NCBI RefSeq assembly: GCF_014696625.1
Contig: NZ_JACJQL010000002.1
Coordinates: forward strand, 1-64,000
Direction: 5' to 3'
Length of the DNA stretch: 64,000 nucleotides
Source: Nostoc parmelioides FACHB-3921
GTDB taxonomy: Bacteria; Cyanobacteriota; Cyanobacteriia; Cyanobacteriales; Nostocaceae
In this document: piece by piece, positions 9,891 through 17,432 of the stretch
How positions within the stretch are numbered: position 1 is the stretch's first letter
How the letters are laid out: each line of letters opens with the position of its first letter
Position numbers and translations under genes: made by a program
Notes under the pieces: model-generated
Told to the model about the DNA's origin: nothing
The model's input: only the letters and a program-made list of their open reading frames with translations
Database searches by the model: none

Positions 9891-10324
9891 GTTGTGAGTG
9901 AGTGAATTTGTTGGGGAGTTAAAAGGATTTTTTCTAGCAAGAGACGGTCAGTTTTAGCAGTATCTTTCATAATTGTTGCTTTGGCATTTTCAGTCAGCAA
10001 TATTTTGCCATCAGCAGTAAAACTAAATTCTCCACCAGGCATAAAACCTTTTTGGACAAGTTTTTTTAAAGCAAATCTAGTGACTGATTCTAGTAATTGC
10101 TTATAAGGTCTCCAATCAGCTAAATGATCTAAAATCCAGTGGAATGTTTCCGAATGAGATATTGATAATTCTAAGATCGCTGCTGTGAGACATGATTCTA
10201 TATAGTCCGGAGCTAAATGCTGATCTAATTCAGTTACCCAAGTTTCAATTAGTTTTTTATCCTGAAACCTTAAGATATAAATTGCTCTATCGAGATGAAA
10301 TTGGAATAATTCTAAATCTTTCAT
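9887..10324 (-). CDS. Hypothetical protein coupled to the Mo-nitrogenase-domain gene
   Basis: The protein has 145 residues and I do not recognise the family. It is soluble and largely helical (LFQFHLDRAIYILRF, CLTAAILELSISHSE, LLESVTRFALKKLVQKGF). A central WRPYKQ motif is followed by a short beta-rich stretch (GGEFSFTADGKILLTENAKATI). There is no signal peptide. The start is the ATG at 10324. Its last four bases overlap the ATG of the Mo-nitrogenase C-terminal domain gene, so the two proteins are probably made in equal amounts and may work together. An AT-rich 220-base region with a plus-strand hairpin lies upstream. Confidence 0.65.
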   Translation of the reverse strand: MKDLELFQFHLDRAIYILRFQDKKLIETWVTELDQHLAPDYIESCLTAAILELSISHSETFHWILDHLADWRPYKQLLESVTRFALKKLVQKGFMPGGEFSFTADGKILLTENAKATIMKDTAKTDRLLLEKILLTPQQIHSLTT

Positions 10325-10481
10325 TTTTTTTTAAATGGTAATAAAAAACGATTAATTAAATTATTTTATCGGTGGGAAATAATTGCTTGCATTTAATGTT
10401 CAAGTACCAATCTAAGTAATAGGTATTTATTTATTACCCCATAAGTAAAATTACTGTTAAACTGTTACCTTCTTTGTTGCT

Positions 10482-10544
10482 TCTAACTTTAAACATCAAA
10501 AATGCAGAACTTGTGGAGATACGTCTAAAGTTAGAGATTTTTTT
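10482..10544 (+). terminator. Orphan plus-strand intrinsic-terminator-like hairpin
   Basis: Arms 10482-10494 (tctaactttaaac) and 10523-10535 (gtctaaagttaga) pair at 12 of 13 positions and are followed by a seven-base T run (10538-10544) on the plus strand. Both neighbouring genes are on the minus strand, so no annotated gene feeds this terminator. It could end a small RNA transcribed from the 10330-10480 region. The stem is AT-rich and the loop long (28 nt), so confidence is low. Confidence 0.35.
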
Positions 10545-10547
10545 AAT

Positions 10548-10922
10548 TTACCAATTTAAAGCTGCGGTAACTTGAGCAGGCAACTTCATCGCCTTGAAGG
10601 GCTTGGTAATAATAGCTTGTATTCCTAGCTCTGCAAATCGTCTCTGTTCGGCGGTTTGGGTCTTTGCTGTCAGCAAAATAACAGGAATGGACTGAGTAAC
10701 TGGATTAGCTTGTAGGGCTTGAAAAGTGGCGATTCCGTCCATGTCGGGCATCATCACATCTAAAAGAATTACGTCTGGTTGTTCAGCCGCCGCTTTAGCC
10801 ACTCCCTCACTACCAGAAGCAGCAGTTGAGACTTGCCAACCACCCACTGCTTTTAAAGAGAGTTCAGCCACTGCGCGGATATCATATTCATCATCAATGA
10901 TGAGAATGCGTTTCGTATCCAT
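10548..10922 (-). CDS. Single-domain response regulator (CheY-like)
   Basis: The protein has 124 residues from the ATG at 10922; a TTG nine bases upstream is a weaker start. It is a complete receiver domain: acidic pair in ILIIDDEYD, phosphoacceptor Asp55 in VILLDVMMPDMDG, Thr in VILLTAK, and Lys in IITKPFKAM. There is no output domain, so it would pass phosphate on or act by protein contact. It is the last gene of a three-gene minus-strand operon with the hybrid kinase (36 bases upstream) and the receiver-HPt-GGDEF protein, and is probably one terminal receiver of that phosphorelay. Confidence 0.9.
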   Translation of the reverse strand: MDTKRILIIDDEYDIRAVAELSLKAVGGWQVSTAASGSEGVAKAAAEQPDVILLDVMMPDMDGIATFQALQANPVTQSIPVILLTAKTQTAEQRRFAELGIQAIITKPFKAMKLPAQVTAALNW

Positions 10923-10958
10923 CTGATTCAAGATTCATAATTCAGCACTTTCTTTAGC

Positions 10959-13844
10959 CTAATTGCAAATCATTCTGTTGAGTAAGGTAATGATGCGCTG
11001 CTCAAATTCTTGGGGGTTAATGCGTCCTTTAGTGAGAAACAATGTTTGCCCTAATTTTAATCTTTGGCGATCGCTCTCATCTAAATCGCGGGCTGTGTAA
11101 ACTACTAAAGGTACATGATACAAACGCTGATACTGCCGTAACCAGTCCACCACGGCGAAACCATCGCATTCGGGTAATCCCAAATCTAGTACCAAGAAGT
11201 CAGGAATGATATTTTGACTAATTTGAATGGCTTCTCGTCCTGTTTGAGCATAGAAGGTAGAAATGCCGTGACGATTGAACATAGCAATCAATACTTGTGC
11301 TAAATCTGGGTCATCTTCTACAACTAGCACTTTGATGACTTGTTGCTTGGTGGTAGCTTTTTCTAAAGCTTGGCATAACAACTTCACATCGGGAGGTTTG
11401 ATAATCCAATCACTAACATCATGGGGAAGTTCTTGATTATGATCAGGTGTGACGCCACTAAGAATAATTACGGGAACGTTTTTAGTTTCTGGCTGCTGTT
11501 TGAGAAGTGCTAATGTTTCCCAACCATCCATCTCTGGCATCATGAGATTGAGAATAATTGCATCAGGTTGGTTGACTTTCGCCTTTTCTATGGCTTCCTT
11601 TCCTGATGCTACGGTCATGACTCGATAACCTTGCTTTTCGAGGATGACTTGCACAACAGCCCGCACGGAAAGATCATCATCGCAATGCAGTATCAGAGGA
11701 GAGATTGAGTCAGCGAGGTGCTGAAGTGGGGCGTGGGAAAGATGCAGAAACTCTTCTTCTTGATTCTGTTCTTCTGGAAAAATTGGCAAGGTAAAAGAGA
11801 AGGTACTACCCTCGCCCAAAGTGCTTTCAGCCCAGATTTGTCCTCCATGATGCTGCAAAATGCTGCGACAGATAGCCAAGCCTAAACCTGTGCCACCTTT
11901 TTGACGGGAGTCGGAGGCATCAACTTGTCCAAAACGCTCAAAGATAGATTCCAGTTTATCAGCCGGAATACCCCGACCCTGGTCTTTGACTGCAAACAGA
12001 ATAATAGGGGTATGGGGGTATAGGGGTATAGGGGTTTGGGATTTTTCTAATTCCCCTTTTTCGGGAATTTTAGCAGTCACCCAAACTGTAGCTCCAGCAG
12101 GGGAAAATTTAATGGCATTGCTGATAAGGTTAGTAAATACTTGGATGATGCGATCGGGATCTGCCCAGAGGTGAGCAGATAGGGGTGACATTGATAATTT
12201 TATTCCCCCTTGCTCTGCTAATTCCTCCATCACTTCTGCTGATTGGGTCATTAAGTCGGCAGCATTGCAAGCTTGGGGGGTAATTTGGATTTTTCCCGAC
12301 TCAATGCGTTCAATATCTAGGATGTCGTTGATCAGACGCACCAATCTATCAGTATTATTAGCGGCAATGTTGAGCATCCGTTGGGCATCTTCGGAACCTG
12401 CCGGTACAACTTTGCTAGCTAATAAGTCTAAAGCGCCAGAAATGGAAGTTAGAGGGGTGCGTAATTCGTGACTGACTACGGAGACAAATTCATCTTTGAG
12501 ACGTTCGACTTCGCGGCGATCGCTAATATCTTTCATGAAGCAATAATGGCCTATACATTCTTGCTGTTGGTTATAGGCTTTGACCATCACTACTTGTTTA
12601 TAAAAAGCTGAACCATCTTTACGCATGGCTCTAGCTTCCATTTCTACCTTGCCACTTTTCAGCATTTGGCGATAGGCAGCCATCATTTTTTCTTGGTCAT
12701 CTGGATGAACAGTTAATGTCCACTCCATACCAATCATCTCTTCTGGTGTGTAGCCAGTGATCTGGGCGTAGGCGGGATTGACTTTGATGTAACGCCCCTG
12801 AGTATCTAACTGAGAGATACCTTCCACAGCACTTTCCAAGGCTTGGCTGAGGTGCAGCAGTTCTTCTTCGGCTCGTTTGCGATCGTTAATGTCCGTCATT
12901 GTGCCAATGTATCCTGTCACCTCTCCATTACTTCCTCTTTCGGGGATTGCTTGGGAGATTACCCAGTTAATGACGTTATTGGGATGGCGAAAACGATACT
13001 CTGCTTTAAACGGTAAATTTTGCTTTATGGCTTGATTCCATTCCCTCACAATACGCAGGCGATCGTCTGGATGCAAGGATTGTATCCAGCCTTCACCCAA
13101 TATGTCTTCGAGGGGTGAACCAATTAAATTGCAAGCTCTTTCATTAGCAAAAATGCACCGTCCAGAAGCATCATTACGAAAAATGCCTACTGGTGCGGTT
13201 TGCGCCAGGGTGGCGTAACGATATTCACTTTCTCGTAGAGCTGCTTCTGCCAATTTGCGTGCAGTAATATCACTACCAATACCCAGAAAACCAGTAATAT
13301 TTTTCTCTGCATCATACAAAGGTGTAACAGATAGCAGCACTGGGAAACGCGAACCATCTTTACGAATGTAAGTCCATTCCCGTTCTTCCACCTGTCCCAG
13401 TCGTGCTTTAGCCACAAAAGCCTCAAATCCAGGTGCAATGGTTACCCCTAATTCTTGAGATAGTTCTTGTGCCACTTTCACGACTTCATTTTTATCGTGG
13501 ATTATCTCTGGGGTTTTTTTACCAATCACTTCTTCGGCGGTGTATCCTAGCCATCGCTGTGCAGCCGCATTAAAGGTCAGAATTATGCCGTCTGGTGTGG
13601 TGGAAATAATTGTGTAATTGGCACTGTTTAAAATTGCCTGTTGCAATTTTTGATTTGTTACTTCTAACTGTACCTTGGGAGGAAATTTCCCAGCTTTTGC
13701 AATTAGTTTCACACATATAAATACTGTGTACAGAAAAACGATCGCTGTAATCGTTGTGATGATTCCAGATAACCAATCATGAGGATGCCAATCAGGGACT
13801 GAGATCAAAAATGTATATAAAATAATCCGGACATATATTCCCAT
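10959..13844 (-). CDS. Hybrid sensor histidine kinase with PAS repeats and two receivers
   Basis: The protein has 961 residues. Two or one N-terminal membrane segments (about 5-48) precede three PAS/PAC units (about 65-195, 200-325, 330-445). The dimerisation domain has the H-box SHELRTPLTSISG with His459, followed by a HATPase domain (about 565-690, with DQGRGIP and GTGLGLAICR) and two receivers (about 715-830 and 840-955). In the first receiver the phosphoacceptor position is Asn766 (IILNLMMPEMDG), so it is probably not phosphorylated. The second receiver keeps Asp (LVLDLGLPECDG). The HATPase domain contains a Pro-rich insert of repeat origin (about 602-614). It is encoded between a receiver-HPt-GGDEF gene and a single-domain receiver, in one operon. 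The signal is unknown. Confidence 0.9.
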   Translation of the reverse strand: MGIYVRIILYTFLISVPDWHPHDWLSGIITTITAIVFLYTVFICVKLIAKAGKFPPKVQLEVTNQKLQQAILNSANYTIISTTPDGIILTFNAAAQRWLGYTAEEVIGKKTPEIIHDKNEVVKVAQELSQELGVTIAPGFEAFVAKARLGQVEEREWTYIRKDGSRFPVLLSVTPLYDAEKNITGFLGIGSDITARKLAEAALRESEYRYATLAQTAPVGIFRNDASGRCIFANERACNLIGSPLEDILGEGWIQSLHPDDRLRIVREWNQAIKQNLPFKAEYRFRHPNNVINWVISQAIPERGSNGEVTGYIGTMTDINDRKRAEEELLHLSQALESAVEGISQLDTQGRYIKVNPAYAQITGYTPEEMIGMEWTLTVHPDDQEKMMAAYRQMLKSGKVEMEARAMRKDGSAFYKQVVMVKAYNQQQECIGHYCFMKDISDRREVERLKDEFVSVVSHELRTPLTSISGALDLLASKVVPAGSEDAQRMLNIAANNTDRLVRLINDILDIERIESGKIQITPQACNAADLMTQSAEVMEELAEQGGIKLSMSPLSAHLWADPDRIIQVFTNLISNAIKFSPAGATVWVTAKIPEKGELEKSQTPIPLYPHTPIILFAVKDQGRGIPADKLESIFERFGQVDASDSRQKGGTGLGLAICRSILQHHGGQIWAESTLGEGSTFSFTLPIFPEEQNQEEEFLHLSHAPLQHLADSISPLILHCDDDLSVRAVVQVILEKQGYRVMTVASGKEAIEKAKVNQPDAIILNLMMPEMDGWETLALLKQQPETKNVPVIILSGVTPDHNQELPHDVSDWIIKPPDVKLLCQALEKATTKQQVIKVLVVEDDPDLAQVLIAMFNRHGISTFYAQTGREAIQISQNIIPDFLVLDLGLPECDGFAVVDWLRQYQRLYHVPLVVYTARDLDESDRQRLKLGQTLFLTKGRINPQEFEQRIITLLNRMICN
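12004..12040 (-). repeat. C-rich repeat (taccccta type) in frame within kinase ATPase domain
   Basis: Read on the minus strand, this stretch is a run of taccccta-like units. It is translated as the Pro-rich segment TPIPLYPHTP, between the strand before the ATPase lid and the conserved FAVKDQGRGIP motif. The same C-rich unit fills the interior of the small element at 24782-24921. The insertion keeps the reading frame open. Confidence 0.6.
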
Positions 13845-13876
13845 CCTTCCCTACTCCCTACTCCCTGCGGCCTAAT

Positions 13877-15682
13877 TCAACTACTCAACACCCGATTTCT
13901 CCCAGCCGCCTTTGCTTGGTTAAGAACTATGTCAGCTGCTTGATATAGCGCTTCCAGTTTGTCGCCGTCTTGGGGATATTCCACCACTGCGGCGCTAAAG
14001 GTGGCATGGAATGATTGATTGCTGGTAGTAATAAATTCAATTTGCTGGAAAGTTGTCAGTAATTCCCCTAATCGCCTTACCCCTTCACTTTTGGTTATTC
14101 CTGCCATTCCTAAGATAAACTCCGCACCTCCCCAGCGTCCGACAACATCTTGACTATGGAACATCTGCCTTAACAATTCGCCCAGTTGAGATAAGACGCG
14201 ATCGCCTATTTCATGACCATAGTTATAATTAATTTGCTTGAGTCCATCCAGTTTTACAACAGCGAAACTCAGGGTTTGCTGGTGAGTATGACACCAATGA
14301 AGGTAATGGTTTAATTCCTGGGTGGATTTACGGCGATTAGCTACCAATGTCAGCGTATCTATTTCTGCTAAATTCCCTAACCTCGCTGCCAAAAATCCCT
14401 GGGGATGGGCGAGGGTATAGACGTTGATTCCCCAAGCACTGAGTAAAGTCTGGAGTGCAGTTAATATTTCCGGATCATCATCTACAATCATCACTCTGGC
14501 CTGTGTTAATTGCCCAGAGGCGATCGCCTCTGAACCCTGACTCCTGCTCTCCCTGACTAATTCCTGGTCTTTGTCAATCACTAGCACCAAAGGGCGATCA
14601 TCCGCTTTTGCATCCACTACTGATAGTTGTGTTTTATACCCAAATTTTAAATTTTCTAATTCTTGGTGCAATGCCTCAACTACTTGCCCCAAATGCTTCC
14701 GTCCAGAAGCTTTCAGCTTTTTGCCATTATCTAATAAAGATTCTATTTCTTGAGCTATCTGGGAACCTTCATCAGAGCCGAACATTCCCAAAGAACCAGC
14801 TAATTTGTGAGCTTCCACCTTAGCTTTTGACAGTATTTCCTCACTAACTTTGTTCTGTAGCAGTTTATGAGAAGCTTGTTCAATTACGGCTACACGCTGT
14901 TCTATTTTCTCTACTACATCTTCCCAGACTTTTCTTACCTCATTCTCGACCGGATTGGCGATCGCACCTGCGGCTTTTTCAATATTTAATTCTTCTTCTT
15001 TTCCTGACTGCACAGGTTTGAGCCGATACCCAATCCCATAAACAGTATCAATAGGATCTTCAACAACTCCAGCTGCTTTCAGCTTTTGTCTCAATCCTTT
15101 GATATGGGAGCGCACTGTATCTTCTGTGGGTGGTTCTTCAAATGACCACAATTGGTCTATTAAAGCACTACAACTAAAAATGCGGTGACTGTTGCGGAGA
15201 AACAATTCTAACAAACCGTATTCTTTGGGAGTTAAATGTAAGAGTTTTCCGTCACAGACGACTTCACAAGTACTCGGATCAAGCCGGAGGTTATTCCACT
15301 CCAACAGAGGCGGTAAAGCTGAACCACCCCGACGCAATAAAGCCCGAATTCTAGCTAATAACTCTTGAAAATCAAAAGGTTTTGCTACATAGTCATCTGC
15401 TCCAGCATCCAAGCCTGTAACTTTTGTAATGCTTGTATCTTGAGAGGTTAACAAGAGAACAGGTGTTTGATTACCACTAGACCGTAACTGCCGACAGAAA
15501 CTAATTCCATCGAGCTTAGGCAATACTAAATCTAACAGAATCAAGTCATAACTATATGACTCCGCAAAATCCCAGCCTTCTTGTCCATCTTTGGCGAAAT
15601 CAACAGTATAATGCTGACTTGTTAGCGATTTAACAAGTAATTCGCCAATCAGTTCGTCATCTTCTACTAATAAAATTCTCAT
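13877..15682 (-). CDS. OmpR-type response regulator fused to HPt, vestigial receiver and GGDEF-like domain
   Basis: The protein has 601 residues. The domains in order are a receiver with Asp51 (LILLDLVLPKLDG) and KPF motif (about 1-120), an OmpR-type winged helix (about 125-222, ending VYGIGYRL), an HPt domain with His292 in EAHKLAGSLG (about 240-345), a receiver-like start RVMIVDDDPEIL near 395, and a GGDEF-type domain (about 430-600). The second receiver stops after about 36 residues and joins directly to the GGDEF domain, so its phosphoacceptor Asp and switch Thr/Lys are missing. The GGDEF signature reads GGAEF (Ala520), so cyclic-di-GMP synthesis is unlikely. It is first in the operon with the hybrid kinase (32 bases downstream), and its HPt could relay phosphate between the kinase receivers and the partner regulator. 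Confidence 0.9.
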   Translation of the reverse strand: MRILLVEDDELIGELLVKSLTSQHYTVDFAKDGQEGWDFAESYSYDLILLDLVLPKLDGISFCRQLRSSGNQTPVLLLTSQDTSITKVTGLDAGADDYVAKPFDFQELLARIRALLRRGGSALPPLLEWNNLRLDPSTCEVVCDGKLLHLTPKEYGLLELFLRNSHRIFSCSALIDQLWSFEEPPTEDTVRSHIKGLRQKLKAAGVVEDPIDTVYGIGYRLKPVQSGKEEELNIEKAAGAIANPVENEVRKVWEDVVEKIEQRVAVIEQASHKLLQNKVSEEILSKAKVEAHKLAGSLGMFGSDEGSQIAQEIESLLDNGKKLKASGRKHLGQVVEALHQELENLKFGYKTQLSVVDAKADDRPLVLVIDKDQELVRESRSQGSEAIASGQLTQARVMIVDDDPEILTALQTLLSAWGINVYTLAHPQGFLAARLGNLAEIDTLTLVANRRKSTQELNHYLHWCHTHQQTLSFAVVKLDGLKQINYNYGHEIGDRVLSQLGELLRQMFHSQDVVGRWGGAEFILGMAGITKSEGVRRLGELLTTFQQIEFITTSNQSFHATFSAAVVEYPQDGDKLEALYQAADIVLNQAKAAGRNRVLSS

Positions 15683-16322
15683 GGCGGTAAATCACCGCAA
15701 TTACGACTTATTATTAACTGCAAAAAATAAATAATTGGATACAAAATCTGCTTGAAAATTACACTCTAAGGCTAACTTATATCAAAGCAGCAATTTTGCC
15801 TGTCTTCGTAAATGTAAACATTTAATTTATGATCACCATGATTAATAAACTACTGGTAGCACATCATCACCGATTTCTAAGTATATTTTAGTTTCAATGA
15901 ATGAGCTATTTACACCTCTATAACCTTGTCCAAACACTTTATTTTTCGTCTTCATGGGTAAGTCCTCAAATATAGCTGTTGACGGTTGAATGTGAGGCAG
16001 TCGCAGTCTTCTCTACGTTCGCGGAGCGTGTCAAAGACAGACGCTACGAGTCCACGAATTGCCCCATAGGGGAGGCGCTTTGCGTCGATTTGTCCTAATT
16101 TATAGCCGTAGCCAGATAGATTAGGACAACAAGCTAAGATCAAACGCTGACAATACAAGGTTTTCAAGTCTGTCAACCGTCAACCGTCAACCGTCAACAG
16201 CTATATCTGGCTATGGCTATAGTACGGAACATTTTCGCTGCCAAAAATGTAACCTTTTTATTATCAATTAGTCTCAACAACTTAATTAATAATAAAAAGG
16301 CTCCAAGACAACTGTTACTCGA
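15683..16322. other. Gene-free region with dispersed repeat
   Basis: These 640 bases lie upstream of the phosphorelay operon and downstream of a DUF760 gene. The left part (15683-15950) is plain AT-rich DNA and should contain the operon promoter, which I could not place. The part from 15960 to 16221 is repetitive: a palindrome-rich segment (tacgttcgcggagcgtgtc near 16015-16033) followed by a 121-bp element with terminal inverted repeats. A 74-codon frame on the minus strand here is repeat DNA and not a gene. Confidence 0.7.
16101..16221 (+). mobile_element. MITE-like element with 18-bp terminal inverted repeats and heptad array
   Basis: Left arm 16101-16118 (tatagccgtagccagata) and right arm 16204-16221 are inverted copies with one mismatch. 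The interior reads ttaggac, aagctaag, ctgacaat, then aaggttttcaagtctgtcaa and a run of ccgtcaa heptads. A related copy lies at 40597-40707, a partial inverted copy at 43806-43870 and a partial copy at 63228-63268. There is no coding capacity, so any mobility would need a transposase supplied elsewhere. Confidence 0.65.
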
Positions 16323-16730
16323 TTAATTTTCCTGGTTTTGTTCTTGCAACTCTTCATTTACAGGAGTTTCGCCTGTTAAGTAAAGATGAGTTACAGTTTC
16401 ATCACCTAGAGGGAAAAATGATTTTTCTAACTCCAGTCGCTGTTCAACATTACGCAAGAAATACCCATCTACCATTGCAGCACCTAAAAGCTGACTCAAC
16501 TCTTCGCGGCTGGTAGTAATATTTGTGTTAAATTGCTCATGAGGTAAGTTACCCAAAGTCGCCACAACAGCACGCTGAATTAATTGCAGGACTTCTCTTG
16601 AACCAGGCTTAGATAACTGGGTAACAGTTTGAGGACTCATTGATTGTACATATTCCCACAGCCCACTCTTGTTGAGTGCTTCACTAGCAAAATCATCTGG
16701 ATTACGATGGGAATTTTCACTCATGGTCAC
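16323..16730 (-). CDS. DUF760 family protein (paralogue)
   Basis: The protein has 135 residues. It has the DUF760 core (LWEYVQSMSPQTVTQLSKPG, LPHEQFNTNITTSREELSQLL, VDGYFLRNVEQRLELEK) and aligns with the product of 5676-6020 across its length, with a longer C-terminal tail rich in Glu/Gln. It is soluble, with no signal peptide. The function of the family is unknown; plastid and cyanobacterial distribution suggests a link to photosynthetic cells. The start is the ATG at 16730; an ATG two codons in is also possible. It stands alone, about 160 bases downstream of the RHH/Mop regulator on the same strand. Confidence 0.85.
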   Translation of the reverse strand: MTMSENSHRNPDDFASEALNKSGLWEYVQSMSPQTVTQLSKPGSREVLQLIQRAVVATLGNLPHEQFNTNITTSREELSQLLGAAMVDGYFLRNVEQRLELEKSFFPLGDETVTHLYLTGETPVNEELQEQNQEN

Positions 16731-16887
16731 TATCTCAAATGTTGCTCAACTATCAACTAATTTAGCAATTTAGTTCTTATCTTCTAGTTCGCATAACCGA
16801 ACTTTTAAAGACAGGTTATCCTCCTATATAAAAAGTGAATTATGAGAGATGAGTTAAGATATTTTCTCCTAACTTCTGTTTCTTTAG

Positions 16888-17334
16888 CTAATCTCTGGCT
16901 ATAACGATATCGTTAGATTTAATCACAGCATAAGCTTCTGCACCCTCGGTTAGTTCTAATTCCTCAGCTGACATCCGGGTGATAATCGAGGTTAGCTCAA
17001 CTCGATGAACGATTTCTAATGTCACTTCGCTGTTAACAGAACCAACGACAACTTTTTTGATGACTCCTTTGAGAATATTACGGGAACTAACCTTAAAAGG
17101 TCTTTTGGCGCTAATAACTTCCAACTCAGATATTTCATTCGCCTCTGGTTCTATTTTGAGCGCCTGTTTGGTTGGTATTGATTTAGCTGTCGGAGCAGGC
17201 TGGTTGAGTCCGCGCACAAGTTCCCGTAAAATCTCAGTTTTGGTACGCTGAGATTGCTGACAAAACTCTTCGAGAATCTTGCGTTCCTCTTCTGATGTTT
17301 GAAAAGTGATCCATCCTTGTTCTTTTCTTGGCAT
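16888..17334 (-). CDS. Ribbon-helix-helix/Mop (TOBE) fusion, candidate molybdate-responsive regulator
   Basis: The protein has 148 residues. The N-terminus (about 7-45: WITFQTSEEERKILEEFCQQ, TKTEILRELVRGL) looks like a CopG/Arc ribbon-helix-helix DNA-binding domain. After a Pro-rich linker, residues about 84-147 form a Mop/TOBE molybdate-binding domain (SSRNILKGVIKKVVVGSVNSEVTLEI, then ELTSIITRMSAEELELTEGAEAYAVIKSNDIVIA, in parts). Classical ModE joins a winged helix to paired Mop domains; this is a different architecture with one Mop domain and would need to oligomerise. It is divergent from modA, with about 100 bases between. A 7-5-7 palindrome immediately upstream of its own start is a good operator candidate, so negative autoregulation and Mo-dependent control of modA are likely but inferred. 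Confidence 0.8.
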   Translation of the reverse strand: MPRKEQGWITFQTSEEERKILEEFCQQSQRTKTEILRELVRGLNQPAPTAKSIPTKQALKIEPEANEISELEVISAKRPFKVSSRNILKGVIKKVVVGSVNSEVTLEIVHRVELTSIITRMSAEELELTEGAEAYAVIKSNDIVIARD

Positions 17335-17338
17335 AATG

Positions 17339-17357
17339 TTACCAATTAGGTTGGTAA
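17339..17357. promoter_or_regulatory. Candidate operator palindrome between the RHH/Mop gene and modA
   Basis: The sequence TTACCAA-ttagg-TTGGTAA has perfect 7-bp arms and a 5-bp spacer, starting five bases upstream of the RHH/Mop ATG. An additional half-site TACCAA occurs at 17384-17389. Ribbon-helix-helix repressors typically bind such short inverted repeats, so this is the likely binding site of the adjacent regulator. Confidence 0.55.
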
Positions 17358-17432
17358 ATATCGAAATTATCTAAGTACGATCCTACCAAGCCTCTATCCC
17401 TTGAAGCCGAGTCTATTTAAACACGATTTTCT

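Noticed and set aside
15952..16176. 74-codon minus-strand frame
   Set aside because: It is made of dispersed repeats and palindromes (part of the element at 16101-16221) and has no protein-like pattern.
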